Assembly (NCBI GenBank): GCA_945901835.1
Contig: CAMDMH010000158.1
Coordinates: forward strand, 1-7,000
Direction of reading: 5' to 3'
From: Devosia equisanguinis
Lineage (GTDB): Bacteria > Pseudomonadota > Alphaproteobacteria > Rhizobiales > Hyphomicrobiaceae
DNA length: 7,000 bases
Shown here: positions 1 to 5,621 of the stretch, in pieces
Layout of the letters: each line of letters opens with the position of its first letter
Numbering within the stretch: position 1 is the stretch's first letter
Notes under the pieces: generated by a model
Databases searched by the model: none
What the model was told of the DNA's origin: nothing
Seen by the model: only the letters and a program-made list of their open reading frames with translations
Translations under genes and position numbers: made by a program

Positions 1-121
1 GCTCGGCGCAGGTGAGCGTGCGGATGCGATGGTTGCCGCGATAGCGCAAGACCAGACGCTCGAACGTGCTCCATGGCAGAAAGTCCATCAGCTGGGCGAA
101 CAGCGTCTTGCCTGTGTTCAT
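1..121 (-). CDS. IS4-family transposase, DUF4372-type N-terminus (partial)
   Basis: This is the first 40 codons of a transposase reading leftward off the window. The protein begins MNTGKTLFAQLMDFLPWSTF and continues with a basic stretch containing RYRGNHRIRTLTCAE. That pattern (short start, QLMDFLP, a basic RY-x-GN-x-R-x-R stretch, then C-x-[EQ]) is the N-terminal DUF4372 domain that precedes the IS4-type DDE catalytic domain in many proteobacterial elements. The catalytic domain would lie to the left and is not visible, so whether the gene is intact is unknown. The ATG at 119-121 is preceded by a strong GGGGAGGGAG Shine-Dalgarno, and an 8-bp hairpin lies directly against it (130-147). The assignment comes from recognising the motif, not from a search. 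Confidence 0.8.
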   Translation of the reverse strand, partial: MNTGKTLFAQLMDFLPWSTFERLVLRYRGNHRIRTLTCAE

Positions 122-129
122 GGCTCCCT

Positions 130-147
130 CCCCGGAAAATTCCGGGG
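130..147 (-). promoter_or_regulatory. Hairpin overlapping the transposase ribosome binding site
   Basis: CCCCGGAA (130-137) and TTCCGGGG (140-147) are perfect inverted complements around a 2-nt centre, so in practice 7 bp with a 4-nt loop. In the transposase mRNA the 3' arm ends in CCGGGG, which runs straight into AGGGAGCC-AUG. The left part of the Shine-Dalgarno is therefore tied up in the stem. Some other insertion sequences use such hairpins to limit translation from read-through transcripts. That role here is inferred. Confidence 0.45.
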
Positions 148-265
148 ACGGATGCCTTGGGCCACTTCAAATCGACACCACGCCCAGACAGTTCACCAAC
201 CCTTATAAATCGGGCGCATCCACGCTATGCTTGCCGCCGTCAACCGGACACTAGTGTGTGTGTCC

Positions 266-1393
266 CTATTTTCCAATCTCCAGGCCGTAGAGTTTTGCGG
301 CGTTGCCGGAGAAGATCATACGGCGGCGTTCTTCGCCGAAGCTCGGCGGGATCGCGACATGCGGGTCGTCGAAATCCCAGTGTGGGTAGTCGGATGCGAA
401 CAGGATGCGGTCCCAGCCGATCCACTCCATCACGTCCATCAGATGCTGTGGCTTCTCCGGCTCTTCCATCGGCTGCGTGGTGATCCAGAAGTGCTCGCGG
501 ATGTATTCGGACGGCGCTTTCTTCAGGTGTGGCACCTCTGCCTTCAGGCGCTTCCAGTTGCGGTCGAGCCGCCAGCCGAGCGCCGCGAGCCAGGCAAAAC
601 CGGCTTCGATCATCACCACCTTCAGCGTGGGGAAGCGCTCGAACACGCCTTCCATGATCATCGACGTGACGAGGGCGGAGCACGACGTCTCGTGCTCGGT
701 CATCTCCTCGATATAGTAGGAGCACCAGCCGGTGTTGGTGGCGGCGTAGCCGGAGTAGCCGAACACGTGCACGCCGATCGGTAGGCCCGCCTCGCATGCG
801 GCCTCGTAGATCGGCCAGTAGCGGCGGCGTCCGTGGGCCTCGGCGGGCCGGCTCATCATGAGGACTTGGACGTAGTTGCGATCGCCGGCACGGCGGCGGA
901 TCTCGGAGGCGGAGGCTGCCGCGTCCTCGTAGGGGATCACGACGGAAGCCCTCAGGCGTGCGTCCTTCGCGGCGAACATATCGATCTGCCACTCGTTGGC
1001 GGCGGTGGCCATCGCGGCGCTGAAATCGGGGTTCTGCTCGCCCTGGCCGGTGGGCGAGAGCGGGTTCATGATGCCGTAGTCGATGCCGTAGTGGTCGAGG
1101 TGCTGGGCCTGAATGAAGGCGAGGTCGGAGCCGGGCATGCTGCCGTCGGGCGGGAAGGAATCGCGGCGTGCGCCGTTGGCGGGCTGGGATTTCGGATAGG
1201 GATGGCCCTTGGCGAAGCCGTGGCGGTGGCGGGTGCCATAGGTCATCAGGTGGTCGTACCAGCGCTGCGACAGGTACGGTTTCAATTCGGTCAGCGCTTT
1301 GGGGCGGGCATGGATATCGCAATCGATCAGGCCGAGCCGGTTGGGCTGCAGGCGTGGGGACTTCGCTGGCACGCTTAGCGTCGTAGCGGTCAT
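266..1393 (-). CDS. Amidohydrolase_2 (ACMSD-like) family metal-dependent hydrolase/decarboxylase
   Basis: This encodes a 375-residue cytoplasmic TIM-barrel enzyme of the amidohydrolase_2 type (PF04909), a family that includes ACMSD, gamma-resorcylate and carboxyvanillate decarboxylases and some hydratases. Visible features are the strand-1 motif LIDCDIHARP (D26-x-H28 in the HxH metal position), GVHVFGYSG (H209 after strand 5), VVMIEAGFAWL (E263 where many members have His), and FASDYPHWDFDDP (D335, a likely metal or catalytic aspartate). The C-terminus NAAKLYGL is typical and intact, so the gene is full length. The start was set at the ATG at 1393 because GAGG lies 9 nt upstream. The frame stays open much further (to about 2221), but that part is antisense to the P450 gene. 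An ATG at 1462 would add 23 residues and has a weaker ribosome site. The gene is divergent from the P450 operon. The substrate cannot be told from sequence: an aromatic-acid decarboxylase or hydrolase is plausible, and the specific reaction is unknown. Confidence 0.88.
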   Translation of the reverse strand: MTATTLSVPAKSPRLQPNRLGLIDCDIHARPKALTELKPYLSQRWYDHLMTYGTRHRHGFAKGHPYPKSQPANGARRDSFPPDGSMPGSDLAFIQAQHLDHYGIDYGIMNPLSPTGQGEQNPDFSAAMATAANEWQIDMFAAKDARLRASVVIPYEDAAASASEIRRRAGDRNYVQVLMMSRPAEAHGRRRYWPIYEAACEAGLPIGVHVFGYSGYAATNTGWCSYYIEEMTEHETSCSALVTSMIMEGVFERFPTLKVVMIEAGFAWLAALGWRLDRNWKRLKAEVPHLKKAPSEYIREHFWITTQPMEEPEKPQHLMDVMEWIGWDRILFASDYPHWDFDDPHVAIPPSFGEERRRMIFSGNAAKLYGLEIGK

Positions 1394-1606
1394 GGGGCGT
1401 CGCCTCGTGATGATTTCTGCGACGATACCGCCTTCCGGGACGTTTTCAAAATGCGGTTTCATTTGCCTGGCCGAATTGCCGGCGTCGCCAAGCTGCTCCC
1501 TTCCCCCGGCATTGATATCAGAGGGCGAAGAATTGTAGGCTTTAGTTCGACACAACACGCGGTCGCGGCTCGATAGCCGTTCGCGCAAGCCGAATTGGGA
1601 GGCAAA
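1394..1606. promoter_or_regulatory. Divergent intergenic region, amidohydrolase / P450
   Basis: This 213-bp spacer between divergent genes must carry the promoters for both. The AT-richest part is about 1527-1556. On the minus strand, TACAAT (1537-1532) is a good -10 match for the amidohydrolase, but no convincing -35 sits at the right distance. On the plus strand, TTGATA (1512-1517) with TAGGCT 18 nt further (1536-1541) is a weak candidate for the P450 operon. I found no clear operator palindrome and no regulator gene in the window. The promoter calls are tentative. Confidence 0.35.
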
Positions 1607-2818
1607 ATGGCCCAGGACGCCGCCGCACCGAGGGGAGCACCGGCTTCGGATATCGATCCCTTCACGCGGGAGCACATCCTCGATCCCTATGCGTGGCACC
1701 ATCGGTTGCGAGAGATGGGCGCGCTCGTCTGGCTCACCAAATATCAGTGCTTCTTCGCGCCGCGTTATGCCGAAGTGCATCGCATCATCAGCGAGTACCA
1801 GACGTTTTCGTCGGCGGCCGGTGTCGGCTACACCAACTTCAACAAGGAAAAGCCGTGGCGGCAGCCTTCGATGCTGCTCGAGGCCGATCCGCCTGACCAC
1901 ACGAAGCGGCGTGCCGTCGTCGGTCGCATTCTCTCCGCGCCGAACTTGCGCGGCTTCCGTGCCGGCTTCGAGGTCGAGGCGAACAAGCTGATCGATCATC
2001 TGCTCGAGGTGGGCGAGGTCGATGCCGTGCCGGACGTGGCGCAGGCGTTCGTGCTGAAGGTGTTTCCCGATGCGGTCGGCATAGCGGACGGGGATCGCAC
2101 CAATCTCATCAAGTACGGGACGATGGTGTTCAATGCGTTCGGGCCGCAGAACGAGATCTTCGACGACAGTGTGCGCGATCTCGGCGAGGTCGGTCCATGG
2201 ATCATGGAGCGCTGCCAGCACAAGAACCTGAAACCGGGCCGGCTCGGAGACCAGGTTTATCAGGCGGTAGCGGGCGGTCAGATCACGGCAGAGGAAGCGC
2301 CGATCCTCGTGCGCTCGTTCCTGTCGGCCGGTGTCGATACGACGATCTATGGGGCCGGTAACGCGCTGTGGTCGCTGGCGACGAACCCTGCCGAGTGGGC
2401 CAAGGTGAAGGCTAATCCAGCGCTCGCGAAACCGGCTTTCGAGGAGGTGCTGCGCTACGAGTCACCGTTCCAGACGTTCTTCCGCACGACGATAGAGGAC
2501 GTGGAACTGGCGGGCATCACGATACCGGGGAACGAGAAGGTGATGGTCAACATGGGCTCGGCCAATCGTGATCCGCGCAAGTGGGACCGGGCGGACGTGT
2601 TCGACATCAGCCGCGATGTGCGTGGTCACGTAGGCCTGGGCTACGGTATCCATGCGTGCATCGGGCAGATGATCTCGCGGCTCGAGGTCGACGTGCTCCT
2701 GTCGGAGCTTGCGCGCCGCAAGATCGACTTCGAAGTCAGCGGGCCGACCCAGCATATCGTTCACAATACGTTGCGTGGCTTCGCCAAGCTGCCGATGCGC
2801 TTCAAACAAGGTTCGTAA
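1607..2818 (+). CDS. Cytochrome P450, CYP199-like (aromatic carboxylate oxidation likely)
   Basis: This encodes a soluble class I bacterial P450 monooxygenase of 403 residues, the usual length. Seen: I-helix oxygen-activation motif AGVDTT (D244-T245), K-helix E280-V-L-R283, and heme loop HVGLGYGIHACIG with proximal C351. The loop has Leu344 where Phe is usual. Long stretches match my memory of R. palustris CYP199A4, for example KEKPWRQPS, LLEADPP, VFNAFGP, QTFFRTT and GSANRDPR, at a constant offset of 7 residues. The CYP199A4 residues that hold the benzoate carboxylate and ring are all kept: R85, S88, F175, F178, R236, S237, S240 and F291 (R92, S95, F182, F185, R243, S244, S247, F298 there). 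F288 replaces V295. A benzoate-like substrate is therefore inferred. The ATG at 1607 has GGGAGG 4 nt upstream; a TTG at 1595 would place that site inside the gene. The gene is followed 4 nt later by its probable ferredoxin partner. Confidence 0.93.
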   Translation: MAQDAAAPRGAPASDIDPFTREHILDPYAWHHRLREMGALVWLTKYQCFFAPRYAEVHRIISEYQTFSSAAGVGYTNFNKEKPWRQPSMLLEADPPDHTKRRAVVGRILSAPNLRGFRAGFEVEANKLIDHLLEVGEVDAVPDVAQAFVLKVFPDAVGIADGDRTNLIKYGTMVFNAFGPQNEIFDDSVRDLGEVGPWIMERCQHKNLKPGRLGDQVYQAVAGGQITAEEAPILVRSFLSAGVDTTIYGAGNALWSLATNPAEWAKVKANPALAKPAFEEVLRYESPFQTFFRTTIEDVELAGITIPGNEKVMVNMGSANRDPRKWDRADVFDISRDVRGHVGLGYGIHACIGQMISRLEVDVLLSELARRKIDFEVSGPTQHIVHNTLRGFAKLPMRFKQGS

Positions 2819-2822
2819 AACA

Positions 2823-3146
2823 ATGCCGAAAGTCACATTCGTCACCCACGACGGCGTCACGAAGACGGTCGAGGAACCCGACGGCGTGTCGGTCATGCAG
2901 GCGGCGCAGAATGCCGGCATCGGCGGTATCGTCGCGGAGTGCGGCGGCTCGATGATGTGCGCGACGTGTCACGTTTACGTTGCCGAGCCTTGGCTGTCGA
3001 AGCTGCCCGACATGACGGCGACCGAAAGCGAGATGCTGACGATGACCGTGTCCGAGCGCAAACCGTCGAGCCGCCTGTCGTGCCAGATCGTGCTCGGCGC
3101 GGCGCTCGACGGCATCACGGTGGAGCTGCCTGAGAAACAGATTTAG
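2823..3146 (+). CDS. [2Fe-2S] ferredoxin, adrenodoxin/putidaredoxin type
   Basis: This encodes a 107-residue electron carrier that should pass electrons from an NAD(P)H-ferredoxin reductase to the adjacent P450. The cluster ligands are C40, C46, C49 and C87, spaced C-x5-C-x2-C-x37-C. This is the vertebrate-type/putidaredoxin arrangement and not the plant type. The fourth Cys lies in the usual RLSCQI context. The protein starts MPKVTFVTHDG, the beta-grasp N-terminal strand expected of the family. The ATG is 4 nt after the P450 stop, so the genes are probably translationally coupled; AAGG near 2808-2811 is the best but distant ribosome site. An ORF starting at 2709 overlaps the P450 and is not used. 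In R. palustris a similar ferredoxin (palustrisredoxin) neighbours CYP199A2, which supports this pairing. No reductase gene is in the window. Confidence 0.94.
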   Translation: MPKVTFVTHDGVTKTVEEPDGVSVMQAAQNAGIGGIVAECGGSMMCATCHVYVAEPWLSKLPDMTATESEMLTMTVSERKPSSRLSCQIVLGAALDGITVELPEKQI

Positions 3147-3156
3147 TTCCCTCTCC

Positions 3157-3189
3157 CCCTCTCCCCTCATGAAGGATGATGGGAGAGGG
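3157..3189. repeat. Palindrome CCCTCTCCC...GGGAGAGGG between ferredoxin and SDR
   Basis: CCCTCTCCC (3157-3165) pairs perfectly with GGGAGAGGG (3181-3189). After one C-T mismatch the stem continues for 4 bp (TCAT with ATGA), leaving the 5-nt loop GAAGG. A second CTCTCCCC run lies just before it at 3151-3158. No U-run follows, so it is a poor intrinsic terminator. It more likely belongs to a dispersed intergenic palindrome family or acts as an mRNA-processing or stability hairpin inside the operon. The SDR ribosome site (CGGAG, 3198-3202) lies just downstream. Confidence 0.6.
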
Positions 3190-3209
3190 AGGATCAACGG
3201 AGTTCAGAG

Positions 3210-3971
3210 ATGGCCGGAAGACTTACAGGCAAGGTCGCGATCGTGACGGGGGCGGCGCAGGGGATCGGGGCGACATATGCCGCGGCGTTGGGCAAGGAGG
3301 GCGCGCGCGTCTGCGTGTCGGATGTGCTCGATACGGCGGTGTCGGTCGCGGCGGTGAAGGCGGCGGGCGGCGATGCTTTCGGCATCAAATGCGACGTGAC
3401 GGATGCGGCCAGCGTGAAGGCGATGGTCGATGCGACGGTGGCCAAATGGGACCGCGTCGACATCCTCGTCAACAACGCCGGCCTGTTCGGCAATCTGTCG
3501 CTCAAACCGCTGACCGAGATCTCGTCGGCGGAGTTCGACAAGGTGTTGACGGTCAACGTGCGCGGCAGCTTCGAGTGCGTGAAAGCGGTGGTGCCGCAGA
3601 TGCGCAGCCAAGGCTACGGCAAGATCATGAACGTTGCGTCGGGCACCGTGTTCAAGGGGCCGCCGATGCTGCTGCACTACGTGACGTCCAAGGGCGCCAT
3701 CGTCGCGATGACACGCAGCCTCGCGCGCGAACTGGGTGACAGCGGCATTCGCGTAAACGCGATCGCGCCGGGGCTCGTGATGAGCGACAACGTCGTCGCC
3801 AATCCGGCCTGGAAGGGCGCGGTTGTCGACAACAACACCGCGAGCCGCTGCATCAAGCGCGAGGCCGAGCCCGACGACATGATCGGAACGCTGGTGTTCC
3901 TGTGCTCGCCGGACAGCGATTTCATCACCGGCCAGACCATCGTGGTGGATGGTGGCTCGGTGATGCATTGA
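3210..3971 (+). CDS. Short-chain dehydrogenase/reductase (classical SDR, FabG-like)
   Basis: This encodes a 253-residue cytoplasmic NAD(P)-dependent oxidoreductase with the classical Rossmann fold. Visible motifs are TGAAQGIG (T13-G20) for cofactor binding, D38 at the end of strand 2 (which favours NAD over NADP), NNAG (88-91), N116, catalytic S144, Y157-x3-K161, the IRVNAIAPG turn (180-188), and a C-terminal TGQTIVVDGG. All four members of the N-S-Y-K tetrad are present, so it should be active. The ATG has GGAG with 7-nt spacing. The gene follows the ferredoxin by 63 bp on the same strand and is probably part of the same transcription unit, possibly modulated by the hairpin between them. It may oxidise an alcohol made by the P450, but SDR substrates cannot be read from motifs. 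The conserved segments are typical of FabG-like catabolic dehydrogenases. Confidence 0.93.
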   Translation: MAGRLTGKVAIVTGAAQGIGATYAAALGKEGARVCVSDVLDTAVSVAAVKAAGGDAFGIKCDVTDAASVKAMVDATVAKWDRVDILVNNAGLFGNLSLKPLTEISSAEFDKVLTVNVRGSFECVKAVVPQMRSQGYGKIMNVASGTVFKGPPMLLHYVTSKGAIVAMTRSLARELGDSGIRVNAIAPGLVMSDNVVANPAWKGAVVDNNTASRCIKREAEPDDMIGTLVFLCSPDSDFITGQTIVVDGGSVMH

Positions 3972-3997
3972 AGGCGAAGGACTGAGCGACGGGTTAT

Positions 3998-4026
3998 CGG
4001 TGTCAGACCCAGAGGGTCTGACACCG
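3998..4026. terminator. Perfect 13-bp hairpin between convergent genes
   Basis: CGGTGTCAGACCC (3998-4010) and GGGTCTGACACCG (4014-4026) are exact reverse complements around the 3-nt loop AGA. It lies 26 bp after the SDR stop and 14 bp before the VOC stop on the other strand, so it is well placed to end transcription from both sides. No U-tract follows on either strand, so termination would be atypical for an intrinsic site. The TGTCAGACCC arm also resembles a dispersed palindrome that I recall from Rhizobiales genomes. Confidence 0.6.
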
Positions 4027-4040
4027 CCGCGTCATTCACA

Positions 4041-4451
4041 TCAATGCGCGTGGGCGTCGTTCTTGTAGCTCGTCAGATTGATGAACTCGAGCACGGTGCC
4101 GTCGGGGTCGCGAAAATAGACACGGGGGCCGTTGACGACGCCGCCCTGGCGGTCTTCCTCGCCGATCACTTGCACGCCATGCTTCTTCAAGCGCTCGACG
4201 GCTGCGGCGAACTTGCCCTCCTCGATGGCGAAGGAGTGATGCACGCCTTCAGAGTCGTGCAGCACAGGGTTCACGGGGCGGTCCTGCTTGACGAGGATCA
4301 GGCAGACGCCGCCGGCATCGATGAACGACATGTGTCCCTTTGGAGTCGAGAACAAGTGTGTGCAGCCGACGACGTCGCAATAGAAGGCGCGGCTCTTGGG
4401 AACATCGGTCACGGGAATGCTGAAGTGGGCAATGCCCTTGATGTCCGACAT
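4041..4451 (-). CDS. VOC-family (glyoxalase/bleomycin resistance/dioxygenase fold) protein
   Basis: This encodes a small cytoplasmic protein of 136 residues, built as two beta-alpha-beta-beta-beta modules of the vicinal oxygen chelate fold (glyoxalase/dioxygenase superfamily). Seen: module 1 opening GIAHFSIPVTDVPKSRAFYC with putative metal ligand H9, module 2 opening GVHHSFAIE with H71 or H72, and the closing motif VYFRDPDGTVLEFINL with E122, the classic fourth-strand Glu ligand. The metal site therefore looks intact. The ATG at 4451 is preceded by GAGGAG with 7-nt spacing; the longer open frame to 4616 would run into the divergent transporter gene and is rejected. The gene converges on the SDR and diverges from the receptor genes. 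It could be a lyase, an isomerase, or an extradiol-type enzyme acting on a product of the neighbouring pathway. The family is too varied for a specific call. Confidence 0.9.
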   Translation of the reverse strand: MSDIKGIAHFSIPVTDVPKSRAFYCDVVGCTHLFSTPKGHMSFIDAGGVCLILVKQDRPVNPVLHDSEGVHHSFAIEEGKFAAAVERLKKHGVQVIGEEDRQGGVVNGPRVYFRDPDGTVLEFINLTSYKNDAHAH

Positions 4452-4479
4452 CGGGTTTCTCCTCGTGTTCAGTGCGCGG

Positions 4480-4508
4480 TTGCAGGCGCTTCGAGCTGCC
4501 CTTACGAT
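4480..4508 (+). promoter_or_regulatory. Candidate sigma70 promoter for the TTT receptor genes
   Basis: TTGCAG (4480-4485) and TACGAT (4503-4508) are separated by exactly 17 nt in the 92-bp divergent spacer upstream of the first receptor gene. The -35 matches the consensus at 3 of 6 positions and the -10 at 4 of 6. A transcript would start near 4515, about 30 nt before the GTG start. The spacing is good and the hexamers are weak, so this is only a candidate. Confidence 0.25.
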
Positions 4509-4543
4509 GAAGTCACAACGATAAAAGTGCAAGGGTGGACACC

Positions 4544-5581
4544 GTGGGCATGATCGCGAGAGCCGCAAATGCTGTGCTTGGGTTTGCCGGTGCATTTGCC
4601 TTGATCGGGCTAGCACCCGTTCGGGCCGAGACGGTCGAGGAGTTCTACAAGGGTAAGACGATCACGGCGGTGGTGCCGTTCGCGCCGGGTGGCGGCTACT
4701 CGATCTACACGCAGATCGCCTCGCGGCATCTGCCGCGGTTCGTGCCGGGCAATCCGACCGTTGTTGCCCAGCACATGCCGGGGGCCGGCGGCATTCTCGC
4801 CAGCAATCACATCTTCAACATCGCCAGGCGCGACGGCAGCGTGATGGCGATGGTGTCCGACAGCGTGGCGCTCGCCTCCGTGATCGACGCGGACAAGATC
4901 AAGTACAAGGTCAACGAATTCATCTGGATCGGCGCGATCGAGCGCGTGAACAACGTCATGGCCGTGCGTGCCGACACGGGCGTGAAGTCGTTCGAAGATC
5001 TGAAAGTTCGCGAGATCGCGCTGGGGGCATCGGGACCGGGATCGCCGACGTCGCTGCTGCCGTCGTTGTTGCGCTGGATGGCGCCGGTGAAGCTGAAGAC
5101 GGTCGAGGGCTATCCCGGGATCAGCCAGATGTTCGCGGCGGTCGAACGCGGCGAGGTCGCGGGCATGACGGTGAGCTGGACGATCTTCAAGTCACTCAAG
5201 CCGGATTGGTTCAAGACTGGCATGATGGTGCCGGTGGTGCAGTTCGGCAGCGTGAAGGAGAAGGACCTGCAGGCAGTGCCTCTCGTCAACGACATCGCGC
5301 AGACGCCGGAGCAGAAGGCGGTCTCGCGCTTCATGGCGTCGAACGTGGATGTCGGGCGCTCGTTCATTCTGCCGCCACAGGTCCCGGCCGACCGCGTCGC
5401 CGCGCTGCGGGCGGCGTTCGACAAGATGGTCGCTGATGCAGCGTTCAAGCAGGAGATCGCGAAAGCCGGTTTCGATCTCAGTCCGGCGACGGGCGAACAG
5501 GTGCAGCAGGCGGTGGCGCTTGCCACGCGCATCGACGACAAGCTTGCGGAAACCATCAGGGGCATCGTTGCGGCCAAGTAG
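4544..5581 (+). CDS. TTT-family (TctC/Bug) periplasmic substrate-binding protein, copy A
   Basis: This encodes a 345-residue periplasmic receptor of the tripartite tricarboxylate transporter family (Bug/TctC, PF03401), which presents carboxylates or related small anions to a TctA/TctB membrane pair. A Sec signal peptide is visible: a short basic start, a hydrophobic stretch (about residues 9-24), and a likely cut after VRA (28) before ETVEEFY. The mature protein opens with GKTITAVVPFAPGGGY and then has the family's MPGAGG segment (78-83). The ligand loop reads GGGYSIYTQ, with Ser53 and Gln57 where copy B and most relatives have Asp and Arg. GTG at 4544 was chosen because GCAAGGG lies 8 nt upstream; ATG 4550 and GTG 4535 are alternatives. 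Copy B follows 40 bp downstream, probably in one operon. No membrane subunits are in the window, so it may work with a transporter encoded elsewhere. Confidence 0.9.
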   Translation: MGMIARAANAVLGFAGAFALIGLAPVRAETVEEFYKGKTITAVVPFAPGGGYSIYTQIASRHLPRFVPGNPTVVAQHMPGAGGILASNHIFNIARRDGSVMAMVSDSVALASVIDADKIKYKVNEFIWIGAIERVNNVMAVRADTGVKSFEDLKVREIALGASGPGSPTSLLPSLLRWMAPVKLKTVEGYPGISQMFAAVERGEVAGMTVSWTIFKSLKPDWFKTGMMVPVVQFGSVKEKDLQAVPLVNDIAQTPEQKAVSRFMASNVDVGRSFILPPQVPADRVAALRAAFDKMVADAAFKQEIAKAGFDLSPATGEQVQQAVALATRIDDKLAETIRGIVAAK

Positions 5582-5621
5582 TGCGTAACTGGAACGTGAA
5601 TCGAGCAAGGGAGTGTGTGGC

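Larger units (their letters stand above)
1..253 (-). mobile_element. IS4-family insertion sequence, one end (partial)
   Basis: This is the 5' end of an insertion sequence: the transposase start (1-121, minus strand) plus about 130 bp of leader up to the presumed terminus. The outer boundary is inferred. Read on the minus strand, ACTAGTGTCCGGTTGACGG (235-253) looks like an IS terminal repeat, and the next gene's stop codon begins at 268, so the end should lie near 250-256. The rest of the element, its other terminal repeat and the target duplication are outside the window, so the boundary cannot be confirmed here. Confidence 0.6.

Noticed and set aside
252..263. Short (GT)n run near the IS end as a possible phase-variable tract
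   Set aside because: Only about four to five dinucleotides, and it lies after the stop codon, so slippage would not change any protein.
240..1322. 360-codon minus-strand open frame overlapping the amidohydrolase in another phase
   Set aside because: Arg/Pro-rich translation with no domain; a shadow of the GC-rich amidohydrolase gene.
833..1378. 181-codon plus-strand open frame opposite the amidohydrolase
   Set aside because: Low-complexity Gly/Val/Ala translation typical of antisense frames in GC-rich genes, with no ribosome site.
1595..1606. TTG start for the P450 adding four residues
   Set aside because: It would put the GGGAGG ribosome site inside the gene; ATG 1607 is correctly spaced from it.
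1394..2221. Long in-frame upstream extension of the amidohydrolase reading frame (to a start near 2221)
   Set aside because: It is antisense to the P450 coding region and has no family resemblance; the ribosome site and domain start place the true N-terminus at 1393.
2709..2822. Upstream in-frame extension of the ferredoxin overlapping the P450 end
   Set aside because: The ferredoxin beta-grasp fold begins at MPKVTF (2823), and the extension is Ser/Arg-rich out-of-frame P450 sequence.
3204..3968. 254-codon minus-strand open frame exactly opposite the SDR
   Set aside because: His/Arg-rich antisense shadow; the plus strand carries the complete set of SDR motifs.
4044..4553. Plus-strand open frame opposite the VOC gene
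   Set aside because: The minus strand has the VOC metal ligands and a strong ribosome site; the plus frame shows no recognisable domain.
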